The notes: generated from the sequence alone by a model not told the origin. A stretch of 64,000 nt of DNA from Gordionus sp. m RMFG-2023 (GCF_954871325.1 NC_088777.1:12811366-12875365); one strand, 5' to 3'. Shown: positions 44,101 to 54,803, counted from the stretch's first letter. Translations and numbers: made by a program.

Positions 44101-47100
44101 CCAAATTATGCGAAACAAAACAGATCAATGTTAAATCTTCTAATGTAGACATGCTAGCAGATATTATATCCTCCCCTCAACAAAGTCTTCCTAACAAACA
44201 CAATACCGTTAATCAAAATGGAATTCATCTATTAAAGTAGGTTCTGTTATAAATATTAAATAGGAATAAGTAGTGCTGTAAAGTAACGTTGTTACTAACG
44301 GCTTTCCCTTTTTGAGGTAAAGGGACACTATTTGTTACTGGTTTCAAGATGTAACGAGTAACGCGTTTCTTTTTTTGAGTAACGGTAACGCAAAACATTA
44401 CTTAAAAAATTTTCCTTAAAAATATGGGAAAATAATTTTAATTTAAATTTTATAAATAATTTAAGCTGAGTTTTTAATTCAGATCAAACATCAAAATTCT
44501 TCATTTTTATTTATTGTATTTTTGTTACTGTTGTCGAAGGGTTCACATCTCTGGTCGATATTTTTTATTTTCGATTATGCCCTAATTCAAATATTTACCT
44601 CAAAAAAAATGAAGGTATCTTAGGCCTTCCTCGAGGTCTTGATATTCCTATTTCCATCAAGATGAATCTCTTTACCCAGTCATCTTTTGGTTTACGTTCC
44701 ACATGCCCAAACCAACTTAGTATTTCTTCCATTACAACTCCAATCACTTCTATTCCCATTTTTGCTCGCAATTCCTTGCTAATTTTTCTTTCAAAGATAC
44801 CCCATACATCCATCTAATCAACCTCATCTCTGTTCTTTCCACTTTGGCTTCGTGGGTCACTTTCATTGCCCATGTTTCGCCGCCATAAACTAAATAACTC
44901 CTCACACAGCTTATGTAAACTTTCCCCTTAACTTCAGAGATACGTTTTTATTTGCTAGAATAGACGACATCTCTCTAAACTAAATTCTGATAAAGATATA
45001 AAAAATAATTTGATGAGAATCGGAATGAAGATTTTTGTGAGAATAATCAGAAGTTATTTTGAAAATTTCTTTAAATATTTTTAATAAATTTCCCCAATTA
45101 AAATTATTATTTATTAAATATAATTCAATACTTTCGTCCTCTGCCCCAGTTGAACTTGTGTTTAGCACAACGAAAGCTGTGCGTTCTTATTTATGTGATC
45201 AATTTGTTAACTCATCTTATAATATATTATTTTTGCATAATTTTATTTTTATTATCTTATGTAGGTTTTATAGTCAAAACAATTGGTTAAATTATTTTCT
45301 ATATATAATATTTATAATTATGTAATTTAACTTCTAATATTATGCAATTACATTGACCTCAATAATATAATATTAAATGTAGGAAAGTTGTATGTGTTAT
45401 AAATATAATATTCAAATTATAACCTTTTAAAATATATAAGATATTAAAATATAACAGTGGGAGAAAAAAATAAAAAGAAAATTTATATATAATATTTATT
45501 ATTCGATAAGTAAGAGTAACGCGTTACTTTTCTAAAATAGTGAGTAACACGTCCCTTTTTTTACAAGGTAACGGATAAATCGTTAATTTTTTGAAGTAAC
45601 GGTTACAGTCCTAGGAATAAGTTGTTTAATAATAGGGAAATATCCTTTATTTTTGAGGATAATTTTAGTAGAAACTAGGTGACACACAAATTGAGCAATT
45701 AAAAAAAAATTATTTTTTCCTAAAAATCAGAGACTGCTGTGAGGTCTCATTATTTTGAATAATTATGGTTAGAGAAGCCGCCAACAGAGTTAAACCCTTA
45801 GGTAGAATTACAGTGTCAATTTCTATATGTATTTTCTCATCTGTTGTATTTTGTAAATTTTTTCAAAGGAAGATTGATGAACAGTAAAAGAATGTTAGAC
45901 ACTCCATTAGAAATCGGCTAGGCCCAGCCTTTAAAATATATTTTGTACGAAGTGCCCCCCCCTTACCACATAATAACTTTTTATGAAAACGACATAAATT
46001 TTCCTAATTAGCAGCTTTTAAAATATTTTCAAAACTTCGGCCGTTCTGGTAAAAATATTTTAGACAATTTATTCGGTCTGGCCCAAAAATCTTTTTTCTC
46101 GGTCCGCAGACCAGTCTTTTAATATCCGACGTCTCCCCTCTATATGGTTTTTCTACTGATTAATATTATAATTAAAAGATATTTTTTAAAGACCCAGATT
46201 ATGAATTTTTTATATATTTTTAGGACCCTGTTTATAATAAATTTTTGGGCAAGGCTTTGATCTGGGCTAGGCTTACATGTCTCTTAAAAAAATATATTTC
46301 TTATATTCTTTTTTATAAGATCTTTTAGATTTATTTTGTTCACATAAAATAAAAAATAACATTGAAGTGATGAATTCAGTGATTTTTCATCTTGGGGCGG
46401 GATAGCCAAATCAGCCAGCAATCAAAATTCTTTCAATCCTTTCCTTCCAAACGTTACTGGTATTTTTGCATTATTATTGTAATTATTTTTGCTCAATCAA
46501 TTTTAAGATTCATTATTTCAATTTTTACTTGATAGGAAAGATAATTTTTTTATAAATTTATTTTAATTATTAATAGTTACCATATGAAATTGAATAAGAC
46601 CTCTAAACAGTAATCGTTCAAATAGGATTAGGGCCTTTGACCCATTTAGTAGGAAGATTGCTAATCAAAAGCATTTTCGTAATATGGACTTAGAATTTAG
46701 GGTTGGCATGTTTAAGTCAAATTCATTTAAATCAATAAATTTTTATTGGATAAAAGATTAAAATTTAAATCAATTCTATTTTTTTTACTTGTATTTTAAA
46801 TAATTATTAGTATTTTTTGTTCAAAAACATTTTATTATTACCCTTATTTTCATTTTTTTATTTTTCATATAAGTTTTAATTAATTGCTAACTTTTATCAT
46901 AATTTTATATTTTTAGTATAAATCCTGGAATTATTTCTTTTTATAAATTGAATTTCTATAAAAATATTCATTTTTAAATTTAAAATTCGTCGACAAATAA
47001 ATGAAATATTTAAAAATTAAAAACATAAAATTTAAAAGAATACAAATAAACCACCTTTTTAAATGATTTTAAAATTTAAAAAAAGGAATTTAATTAAAAT

Positions 47101-48513
47101 AATCAGACTATTTTTTCAATTATAAATGAACAATTATTAAATACTGATAACGAATGTTTAAAATACTTTCTTTTGTCAAATTCGATATTATTAGTTTATT
47201 CGTAAATGTTACAGGGGAAATAAATATTTGATGATAAAATGTATACATGTCCACCGTTAATAAATTTGTCTCAGGAGTTATTTTCCTCCCAAATATAGTA
47301 TTTAAATCAAGTTTTTCGATTTTATATTAAATAAATTATGATTTTTGTCAATCTCAGTAAGTCTTGAAAAAGGGTTTCATTATAGATGTGATATCTTTTA
47401 ATATTAAATTTTAGCGACTAATTCACTTTCCAATACGATCATTGGGAAAAATATGAATTTTGATCTATTAACCGATTCTGCACTTCCACTATCGCGTACA
47501 AATATCAAATTGCCTCATCAAACCCATTCTAATAATACAGTTTTTTAGATTCGATTATTTATTATACTATTTTATTAATGAACATGAATTTTTTTTTATA
47601 CAATAAAAATAAGTGAGAAGGAATTAAAATATTTTTGTATCGTTTAAGAATTTAAAAATACATATATTTGACAGAGTGACATTAAGAAAAATCAATTTTT
47701 ATGTCATTTTATTTTATATTAAATACTAATTGCTTTTTTTTGTTATTAAAAAGTTTGATCTATTGACCCCCAGTTCCTATCAAAATTTTGAAAATTCTCC
47801 GGGAAATATGACCGATAGAAATAGTTACAAAATCTCCAACAACGATAGATCCCCCAAAAATGGCGATTTTCTGGATAATAATAATACGTGGTCTGATTTA
47901 AAAGGGAAAGTTGACATAAATTTGGATAATTTGTTCTTAAACAATAACAAATCCTTCACTGGAAGTAATAAAGGAATAAATACCAAAAATAACCCTTTAG
48001 TTAATTACCTCAGTTAATTTTCCCACTATAAAATGTGAGTAACTAAATAATGATTTACCACCTTTACCCGTCATATTATATGATCGACGTGATTCATTTT
48101 ATTTCCTACCTGAAAGAGGGAACCGGTTATTAAAGAATCGATTATTTCTAGAGAAAGTTAAACGTCCATCTCGCCCATTTTTATAGGATAGGAACTCCAT
48201 TTTTCAAAAGAGTTGAGTTAGAACCCTATAATAGTTAAGGAACTAATTATCCCCGCTAACTCGCCTTCATTTTTACCCTTTCCACAAATTGACTAATCAA
48301 AAGTTACCACCTCTAGTGTCGAGTTAATGTTGTTACGGAGTTTAAAAAAATATTTATTATTCATTTACTTTCTTTATAGCTCCGATAAAAAGTTTACAAC
48401 AAGCACCCTTAAACTGCCTCAACAATACTTCGAAAAATAATATAGCCAATCCCGTTTCGAACAATAACTATAGCGCTAACAGTATTCTCAAACCGGACAA
48501 ATACAGATGCTAA
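29156..48513 (+). CDS. CLINT1: EpsinR/CLINT1-type ENTH clathrin adaptor, complete gene
   Basis: Exons: 29156-29196, 29457-29658, 33158-33296, 35333-35494, 39810-39957, 41709-41854, 44034-44236, 46380-46459, 47415-47539, 47754-48012, 48380-48513 (about 546 residues; the vertebrate protein is about 600). The N-terminal 150 residues are an ENTH domain, which binds phosphoinositides and SNAREs at the trans-Golgi network and endosomes. Start MISMWKIRELTDK matches CLINT1/epsinR (MxNMWKVRELxDK), not classical epsins. The rest is Asn/Ser-rich and disordered, with short trafficking motifs: DLFN, NPF, two FDLL and DNLF. All junctions are GT-AG and in phase except exons 5/6, which differ by one base, so one small exon is probably unseen there. 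Introns hold a piggyBac derivative, nested MITEs and at least four hAT elements. Confidence 0.9.
29457..29658 (+). CDS. CLINT1: CLINT1 exon 2 (ENTH domain)
   Basis: Encodes TNAVMNYTEVESKVREATND, DTWGPTGQIM and NNWRRIYK. ENTH hallmarks NYxExExKVREATxxDxWGP and the NWRRxYK helix are intact. Acceptor ATTTAG, donor GTTTCA. Confidence 0.96.
30173..31408 (+). mobile_element. piggyBac-family non-autonomous element with TTAA target sites
   Basis: Exactly bounded: TTAA (30169-30172) then CCCTTTAAAG at the left; CTTTAAAGGG then TTAA (31409-31412) at the right. TTAA target duplication and terminal CCC...GGG are diagnostic for piggyBac. 1236 bp, about half the usual autonomous length. It lies in CLINT1 intron 2 on the gene's own strand. 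Confidence 0.93.
30595..31200 (+). pseudogene. Internally deleted piggyBac transposase
   Basis: The frame from 30595 gives an acidic N-terminus (GDISETDIENSEDINHPIDS) and a NIPTPYHFE motif typical of the start of the DDE core. Soon after, in another frame, comes the C-terminal tail (DVRYDNLGHWPEASKTRKRC, KLC, YSRTMCEK) with its C-x2-C zinc pattern, ending TAA at 31198. The catalytic aspartate region between them is missing, so the product cannot be active. Confidence 0.85.
33158..33296 (+). CDS. CLINT1: CLINT1 exon 3 (ENTH domain)
   Basis: Encodes ALVLLAYLLRNGSERVVNSC, then REHLFDLKTL and DESNKDQGIN, matching LLLLAYLIRNGSERVVxxxREHxxDLRxL...DExGKDQGIN. Confidence 0.96.
33527..34099. repeat. 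Outer inverted repeat interrupted by the 33639-34067 MITE
   Basis: GCCTATTCAAATACGAATG at 33527 and its imperfect complement CATTCGTTTTTGAATAGGC ending at 34099 bracket a short, GAATA-rich element. The MITE lies inside, so this looks like an older element hit by a younger one. No TSD was found for the outer one. Confidence 0.55.
33639..34067. mobile_element. hAT-type MITE with perfect 8-bp TSD
   Basis: Starts TAGGGGTATGCCGATACC and ends GGTACATTCCTA; inner segments repeat CCGATA/TATCGG in both orientations. Flanked by GCAAATTA on both sides (33631-33638, 34068-34075). 429 bp, no coding capacity, in CLINT1 intron 3. Confidence 0.88.
35333..35494 (+). CDS. CLINT1: CLINT1 exon 4 (end of ENTH domain)
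   Basis: Encodes VRQKVKELIDFVQNDERLKE and ERKKAKANREKFVGLS, the conserved last ENTH helix and basic stretch. The following Ser/His-rich residues start the disordered part. Donor GTAATT at 35495, one base carried. Confidence 0.95.
36430..36592 (-). pseudogene. hAT transposase C-terminal dimerisation domain remnant
   Basis: Minus strand reads ILAMPATQVSVERCFSTIKF, then RCNLSETNFENILIV. This matches the hAT C-terminal motif xxPATxxSVERxFSxxKxILSxxRxxLxxxxLExILxI. Only this exon-like piece is present. Confidence 0.82.
36709..37014. repeat. 153-bp tandem duplication
   Basis: 36709-36861 repeats at 36862-37014 with very few changes, starting GTTTATCAATCAAATGTGAT and ending GAGGCATTTTAG. A recent duplication inside the composite hAT repeat. 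Confidence 0.9.
37600..38814. mobile_element. hAT element derivative (GAACGCGTTC subterminal repeats)
   Basis: TAATGCTGTAAACAT at the left and ATGCTTGCAGCACTA at the right are inverted repeats agreeing at 12 of 15 positions, each followed inward by GAACGCGTTC-type motifs. No TSD is preserved. A hAT dimerisation-motif relic lies inside on the minus strand. In CLINT1 intron 4. Confidence 0.65.
37855..37925 (-). pseudogene. hAT dimerisation-motif remnant
   Basis: Minus strand reads YITAIFPSAPVERVF before a stop, the PSSAPVERxFS core of hAT transposase C-termini. Confidence 0.65.
39810..39957 (+). CDS. CLINT1: CLINT1 exon 5 (disordered linker)
   Basis: Acceptor GAATCAG; phase fits exon 4 exactly. 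Encodes DYDQSSLEETSSQSQPVTYL, an acidic Ser/Gln-rich stretch typical of such linkers. Donor GTAAAT leaves two bases, while the next recognised exon needs one. Confidence 0.7.
41709..41854 (+). CDS. CLINT1: CLINT1 exon 6 (adaptor motifs)
   Basis: Encodes MFVGDFTANSDPKKD and QSQSDDLFNIADFKTEK. DLF-type and Asp-Phe motifs bind clathrin adaptors. An in-frame TAA just upstream (41705) forces the acceptor at 41707-41708 (ATAAG). Donor GTAATT, phase 0. Confidence 0.75.
41926..43764 (-). mobile_element. hAT element with TAGGGATGTAAA ends
   Basis: 1839 bp, from TAGGGATGTAAATTTTAAC to ATGTTTTACATCCCTA, flanked by CTTGCAAT and CTTACAAT (7 of 8). Subterminal GGGAAA/TTTCCC repeats occur at both ends. Contains a broken transposase on the minus strand. 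Located in CLINT1 intron 6. Confidence 0.85.
42200..43390 (-). pseudogene. Broken hAT transposase
   Basis: The best piece, 43176-43388, reads NVMKYIDNITTEEQSKLVIE and FAQAIFMSNCPFSI, then RPAFKMLSRYIL, like the start of hAT/DUF659-type catalytic regions (xxAxAxFxSxxPFSIxE...PSRxxLS). Further down the strand, around 42250-42500, broken frames read LEFLSSLLKAEKNFVAGTYI. Multiple stops and frameshifts. Confidence 0.65.
44034..44236 (+). CDS. CLINT1: CLINT1 exon 7
   Basis: Acceptor TTCCGACAG, open throughout, Asn/Gln/Lys-rich, with SSNVDMLADIISSPQQSLPN. Donor GTAGGT at 44237 leaves two bases, matched by exon 8. A stop follows directly if unspliced. Confidence 0.75.
44615..44935 (-). mobile_element. 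LINE 3'-tail fragment, copy 2, inside a hAT element
   Basis: Minus strand reads [38 protein letters not shown] and SRPRGRPK, the C-terminus of non-LTR ORF2. Best preserved of the three copies in the window. Nested within 44271-45613. Confidence 0.8.
45059..45250 (+). pseudogene. hAT transposase dimerisation-domain remnant
   Basis: Reads FNKFPQLKLLFIKYNSILSS, SAPVELVFSTTKAV, equal to the hAT FPxLxxLAxxYLxIxxSSAPVERxFSxxxxI motif. Belongs to the surrounding element 44271-45613, plus strand. Confidence 0.8.
46380..46459 (+). CDS. CLINT1: CLINT1 exon 8 (NPF motif)
   Basis: Encodes DFSSWGGIAKSASNQNSFNP and FLPN. NPF is the ligand for EH domains of endocytic proteins. GC-richer than the intron around it. 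Phase matches both neighbours (2 in, 1 out); donor GTATTT. Confidence 0.78.
47415..47539 (+). CDS. CLINT1: CLINT1 exon 9 (FDLL motif)
   Basis: Encodes TNSLSNTIIGKNMNFDLLTD. Without splicing the frame would stop at TAG 47546-47548; donor GTTTTT at 47540 in phase 0 joins exon 10, so splicing is preferred. Confidence 0.75.
47754..48012 (+). CDS. CLINT1: CLINT1 exon 10
   Basis: Encodes FDLLTPSSYQNFENSPGNMT and later KVDINLDNLFLNNNKSF. A second FDLL and a DNLF follow the pattern of clathrin and gamma-ear ligands. Donor GTTAAT leaves one base; without it TAA follows at 48015. Confidence 0.78.
48380..48513 (+). CDS. CLINT1: CLINT1 terminal exon
   Basis: Acceptor CTTTATAG; phase matches the one base carried. 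Encodes PIKSLQQAPLNCLNNTSKNN and ends SILKPDKYRC then TAA at 48511-48513. No conserved domain, so the call depends on phase and open frame. Confidence 0.65.
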
Positions 48514-51270
48514 TAACACAAGCATGATTTATCCTTGTCTTAACAAATATCGTCACAAAATGAATTATATTTTTTTTTAAATATAAATTCACTCTGTAAC
48601 ACATCTATTCACAAAATGGACTCATCCATCGTTTACTCATTTTTTAAAAATGAATTTTTATTTAAAAATAAAAACAACTACTTATTAGATAGTTCCTTAA
48701 TACTTGGAACTGTTTTTAATGGTCACCCTCACTATTTGATCAGAAAAGTCGAATGTTTTTTTGGAAAAAATAATTATATTTTAATACACCATTTCTTTAA
48801 TGAAATTATTATATCTTTTAATTGATGCTCAAAAGAAGAATACTAATAATATTAAATAACCTATATATATTTATATAATACAGAATTAACAATCATTGGA
48901 TCATATTTATTATTGACGGTTATATTGACACATGCGCATATTTAAATCGCTCTTTTTTTAAATTTTACAAATTATTTTAACATAAATTATTATATAATCA
49001 ATTTTTTTAAAAAAAAATAAAATTATTGATGATTGTTTACACACAATCAAGGCATATTCACGAATATACTTTCTTCTTTTTTAAAAATTTTTTTTATAAT
49101 TTGTTACTAAGTCTAGAGTATACAAATAATTGTCATTTTAACAAAACTATTTTAACATAAGCAAGCACTTTAATGAATGGTTTTTTCCCAATCTGTAACT
49201 ATTTTATATTATACCCCGTCCTAATCAAATATTTTAATCTTACTGAATTTAACACATCTTTTACTTTTACCAGCAATATTTTAAAAGTTTAATAAGCCCT
49301 TGGAAATATTTATATTTAACACAAAATTTTGAAATATTCTATTTTCGCCAAAAAAAATTAATGTTTTTTTCTAATAGCGCCACTTTATGATATTTATGAA
49401 TTATGGGTTAAAAATGATTTTAAAAAAACGAAATGATTTATGAAGAAAACGAATTGGTTTTACACAAGTATATCCTATGATTTGTATTTTATTAAAAGTC
49501 ATATTTTATCATTTTGATTGAAAAATTTGAATCAATGATTTGTTTGTAATTTTTTATATAAAATGAATAATAAAAGATATGGGATTTTTAAACATTTATT
49601 ATTATTATAGTATTTAAGTAGAAGGTATTTAAAAGCTGGTTTCTTAAAAAATTTTCAGCAGTTGAAATCGTCCAATAATATAACCAAATTGGTACTGGGG
49701 CCATGGACTGGGCCATAATATTAACAATTTAAGTATAGACCAAGCCCGTGGATGTAAAGATATTAATGCTATATTTATCAGAGTTGTTAAATAATTTAGA
49801 TTCAAAAATGTGGTATCTGCCTAGATACACTTTTTTAAATGTATCAGACACTATTTAAGAGGTATCTATCTATTTTTATAAATAATATGTCAGAGTTTAT
49901 TTCATTACAACAGAAAACCAGAACTTTAAAATTTTAGAACAATATTTCTAGACAATCTGTGAAAAAAGTGAAATAATTTTAATATATTTTTGGGCACCCC
50001 TTAGATTATATAAGTTTGATACTCTAAATTTTGAATGATTTTTTTTTAAAATGAGTGTCGGGATTAGATATATTTAATGATTATCCAAATATAAAGTTGT
50101 TATTCATTAAATATAGCAACCACTCTGTTGTCAAGTGCCCCTGTAGAAGGGAAGGAAAGAAAGAATAACTACTTTAAATCATTTCTCTAACCCAAGAATC
50201 AGCTTGAATGCTATTTTTAAAAAAATCATTAATTTTAATTTTCTTAGATATATTAATAACAAAATTTGTTAGACATACCAAAATAAAATTTTCATTTTTT
50301 CTATACATAGAAAATTATTATTTAATGTTAACAAATGTAAAATTTATATCTCCAGAAGAACTATGGATAAACACAAATATAGTCACACTACACATTTACA
50401 GTATATGCAAGATCCAGGTCGATAGTTAAGGACAAAGGTGGACTCTTGCAATAAATGCCCACATACAAAAAAATTGTATCTATTACTCTCATTCAATCAA
50501 CGCTAGAGATGCTGATCGAAATAACAAAAAATTTAATTGAAATTTATTTAAAGATCGAAAACTGAAAAGTCAAAAAATCAATTCTCGAAGCTTTTTCGCT
50601 TTTTTGCTAAACTAAGAATATAATAAGTGGTAAAATGCTTTTTTTTAAAGTAAAAGGGCTAGATAAATTGGACAGCTTTCTAAGTGGGGTGAAAATCTTT
50701 ATTCACGGCGTCCAAATTAGACAGATTTGACTCAAGTTACTTTAACAACACTAGATATAGCTATAAAATTTGCTATTTAAATTATAATGTTAAAATATAC
50801 ATTTATTTCAATTGTTTTTTATTCCAAAATTCATAAAAATATTTTTCCACATATTAATAAATCAAAAAATTTCATAAATTACAAGTATATAATTTTTTTA
50901 TTTATATATATAAAGGTTATACAGGAATTATTTCATTTTAGATGCAATCAACACAAACAGAAATGCGCCCTGGTAAAAAAACATCTACACGAATTGTCGC
51001 AGCAGTTATAATCTTTCTGGCAAGGATAATTCTCTGGAAAGCAATCTCTGTCAAAGTTTATAATGTAACGTTAAAAATAGGCGTATATAATTCCCTGTAG
51101 GGAGAAAAGTTTATTATATAAAAATGTATCCACCTATCATTATAAGTGTGATCGGTGTGCCGGCGGTTTGCCTATAGACATTTTATCTAAGATATTTTGC
51201 CATCAATTAGCCCCAATACATGCCTTTCCAAACATAAAAGTTCAAGGTACAATTTAAATTTTTTGATTAT
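48514..51270. other. AT-rich intergenic DNA, no gene seen
   Basis: Short frames at 48616-48825, 50208-50429 and 50787-51011 have no recognisable motif. ACTTTAACAACACTA at 50739-50753 looks like a right hAT terminus without an identified partner. Confidence 0.4.
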
Positions 51271-51719
51271 TAGTGAATAATTCCCCGGAAAAAATCCCCG
51301 TTTTTTAAGATATTAAAAATTAATAAAATGAGAGAAAAAATTCCCTATAAATATATCCATGGAATAAAAATCCTCAAATGATATATTTAAAAATTTTGAG
51401 AAGATCAATTCCGGAGATATTTTATAAGAATTATTATTGGGGTTTTTTTTCCTGGGAATTATTTTCCGCTTACCATAGGTTGTTTCCATCCAAAGCGGTT
51501 TAAGCGTTTATTATACTGTTTACACCCTATGATATATACACAGGGCCGTAGCCAAGAATTTCCAGCTGGGGAGCCCGCTACCTACTTAGTGGGGCCACTA
51601 TTTTTTTTAAATAAAACAAATAGTTATGCATTCATAGAAATTTTTTGCTAATTTTTAAAAATTTGTAACATTAATAGCCTCAAAATTTTCTAAATGGCGA
51701 GATGTCTTTAAATGACAGT

Positions 51720-52538
51720 TAGTGAAGGTCACGGTCCGGACTGGACCGATACCCTCGGACCGGACCGGACCACGGTCCCTAAGAAAAAGATCGATCCAGA
51801 CCGTGGTCCTAAATAAAAAGACCGGTCCTGTTTAAAAAACATATTTTTTTAACCTAATTTGATTTGTTTTATCATTTTATTAAATATAAGAGTATTATAT
51901 AAACAATAAAATTTATCCAATGGTATTGAAAAAAATAATTTTGTGCTTGTAGAGGGCATATTAAAATTAAGAGTAGATTGTGTTTTTTGAGATATTTTCA
52001 TCATTAGAAGTATATATTTTATGTTTTATCAGATGTCTGTTGAAGGTACCTAATTATTTTATTAAGAATAAGGTTAAGTAATTTTTACAATAAATTATAC
52101 AGACAGTTTCTTTAAAAAAAATGGAACTATATAATAACTAAAATATTTTAATAATATTATTGCTTATTTTGATTAATTTATTGCTTAAAAAATTATAAAC
52201 AATTATTTTGTTACTAGGTGCTGACGATACATTAAATTTGATACTGCAGTGAACACATACTCTATGTTTTTATTGGACTATAAGTAAAATGTTTCTTGGA
52301 CAAACTTATGGTTTTCATATTGTAAAATAAAAATTAACAAAATCTAAAATGACTCCTCTAGAAAAATATCATAAAATAAAATATACAAAAAAATTATATT
52401 AATTGTATAGTAAAGCAAACTTAAACAATAATAAAAGAACGGTCCGGACCGCTGTCTGGACCGTAAAAAATAAAAAGACCGGTCCGGACCACGGTCCTCA
52501 TGAAAAAGATCGGTCCGGTCCGATCCCGACCTTCACTA
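51720..52538. mobile_element. hAT non-autonomous element with GGTCCGGACC repeats, nested
   Basis: 819 bp, TAGTGAAGGTCACGGTCCGG to CCGATCCCGACCTTCACTA, flanked by perfect 8-bp duplications ATGACAGT (51712-51719, 52539-52546). Both ends carry many GGTCCGGACC-type palindromic motifs; the AT-rich centre has no coding frame. Confidence 0.9.
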
Positions 52539-53005
52539 ATGACAGTCCACCTCTGGTCTAGAAGTCTATTAAGAGTATGGCCTGTATATTTATAGGATAC
52601 GTTAAAACGCCTAAAAAAATAATAAAATGCATTGGATAAATTAAAAAAATTGGAAATGATAACAATATTTTAGACGTGAAATAAAATGTAAAATATTTTG
52701 AACAACAGAAAGGACCTTTTTTATTAATCCTCCACAGACATGACATTTGCACCATCATATGCCTGGCTTATTACATTCGTTGGATTAATATTTAACTCAT
52801 TAATTTGCTTTAAATGCAATCTGTAATGCCTTCAGCAAAACACTGTAAATTAAAAATTCTTTATTAAATTTTCTTGGACTTCCCCCAAAAAAATATAGCG
52901 AATAATTATGCTCAGGTTTTCACGACCTGATGCATCTTTTGTCTCATCAGCCTTAAGACAAAAAAAACATCTCACTTTTGCTATATTTATCTGTAATATA
53001 TTCAA

Positions 53006-54803
53006 CAGAGTTGTTAAAGTAGCGCGCTATTGTAGCAGGCTATCTTTCTTGGAAGCCATAGCTACACGCTACTTTTTTCCAATTATTAATTTTTTAACGT
53101 GCTCCTATTTTTGAAAGTAGCTAAGATAAATTTTAAAGATATAATGAATGTAACTATAAACATGAAAATTAAATATAATATCATAATTAATTATAATTTT
53201 TATGATTTATTATTTAATTTTGAAATTGAATTTTATATTTTCATTTTGTATTATAAACCTAAATCATCTTGTGTATATTATTTAAAATGTTATCGCAAAT
53301 GGATATCCAAATCGAGTGAGTCAGACAATGATAATATTAATGAAATTGAAGGTACCCTGGAAGAAAATCTTCTTGGTAATCATAATAATACACATTTTCC
53401 ATTTCCAAAATTCGAAAATTATTTTCAAATTAATGTAAAAACAAAAAATGGCTACAAATTTATTTGTTTAAAATGTAAAAAAAATATATCCTCAAATAAA
53501 TCTAGTAACTATAACTTCAAGAAACACCTAAAGGTAATTGTCATTTTTAAATTTTAATATTATTTATTTTATAACATTGTTCATGCCAACAGTTTTAAAG
53601 AGATGAAAAATATTGTAATAATTTTATTATAGGGGAAACTACATCCAAAAAGACCAATTAAATTCAAGCTAAATTGATTAATAATACATGACAATATTTC
53701 ACAGATATTGGCTGATAAAGTCATTATCGATAATTGATAAAGCTCAGCCAATGTTGGTTTATAATCCATCATTTATCATGTTGATTAAAACTCTATCTCC
53801 TAGTATATGTCACCAGGCACTAATGATTAAGATAGCAGATAACTTTGAAGTGATGAAAGATGCTCTAATAGCAGAGTTGTCAGAGATATCCTATATATGT
53901 ACCTCGGCAGATGTTTGGACACGTAATAGAAGGTAAAAATTTGTTTATATTTATAAATTAGATATTAATATTTTTAGAGCTTATTTGAGAATCACAGGCC
54001 AATGGCTAGACCCTAATAAAAAGAAGATCTGTAGCATTAGCTCTCAAAAGGATAACAGGATGCCAGACATACGATGTATTGCAAATAAAATTTATAATTC
54101 ATCCCAATTTTAAACTAACCTGTTTATATATCAATTCCGATGATGCTAAAGATTAACGTCATAGGCTAATGGTAAAGCTGAATAGTCTCATACCAAACAA
54201 CACAAAAATGACTTTCACTGATAATATTTTTGAAATAAAGGATACAATATAATAGAAAATCCTCTAGACGCGTTTTTTAAAATAGGAATACTCAAATGAA
54301 TATTTTAGATAATTTTCTTATATTAAAAATATACATATAAAATTAAATACTGCCTTGCCCTCAAGTTCTAGTGTTGAGAGATTATTTTATGAAACTTATA
54401 CTTTCTGATTGATCGTCGCTCTAGACTTGAGAATGATAGTATATAAATGATTTTATTATTAAAATGCAACAAAATAAATAAAAAATGAATATTACCATAA
54501 TTAGGTATTTTTATTACATAAATTATAGTCTATTTACATAATTTCTTTTAATCTCAAAACTAACTATATTTAAATATTTATAAATGTTGATTTTTATGTA
54601 TTATATACTATACAATCACGTTATGAGCAAAAATTAAAACAAATTATTTCTAAATTTATTTACAAAAAGTAGCTTAAGAAGTAGCTAAGTTACTTTTAAA
54701 AAATAGTAACTAATAGCGCGCTACTTTTTTGAGTATTTACTTTTTTTGACAAATAGGGATAGCGGTAGCGCGCTACTTTTAAAAGTAGGGTTTGACAACT
54801 CTG
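53006..54803 (+). mobile_element. hAT element with CAGAGTTGT ends and 8-bp TSD, nested
   Basis: 1798 bp, from CAGAGTTGTTAAAGTAGCG to CCTACTTTT-complement end GGGTTTGACAACTCTG, flanked by ATATTCAA on both sides (52998-53005, 54804-54811). Subterminal AGTAGCGCGCTA motifs recur at both ends. Holds a broken transposase. The same terminus, with different subterminal repeats, appears at 63723. Confidence 0.93.
53300..54430 (+). pseudogene. Broken, internally deleted hAT transposase (BED finger, core start, C-terminal motif)
   Basis: Pieces in family order: a BED-type zinc finger (FICLKCKKNISSNKSSNYNF, then KKHLK) at about 53400-53535; the pre-catalytic region with ICTSADVWTRNRR at 53690-53935; RAYLRITGQWLDPNKKK and TGCQTYDVLQIKF after an intron-like gap; then NTALPSSSVERLFYETYTF at about 54340, the C-terminal dimerisation motif. 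About 300 residues of core between the last two are missing, and stops interrupt the rest, so it is inactive. Confidence 0.85.

Larger units (their letters stand above)
44271..45613 (+). mobile_element. hAT element with TAACG repeats and 8-bp TSD
   Basis: 1343 bp, from TAGTGCTGTAAAGTAACG to CGGTTACAGTCCTA, flanked by GGAATAAG on both sides (44263-44270, 45614-45621). Many GTAACGCGTTAC-type subterminal motifs at both ends. It contains a LINE tail and a hAT C-terminal relic. In CLINT1 intron 7, 34 bp after the exon 7 donor. Confidence 0.9.

Noticed and set aside
45885-46285. Possible MITE with TAGGCCCAGCC / GGGCTAGGCTTA ends
   Set aside because: Inverted repeat too weak and no duplication found; left unannotated.
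47546-47548. TAG as the end of CLINT1
   Set aside because: A phase-0 donor at 47540 and an acceptor at 47753 join two exons that both carry FDLL motifs, so the stop is taken as intronic.
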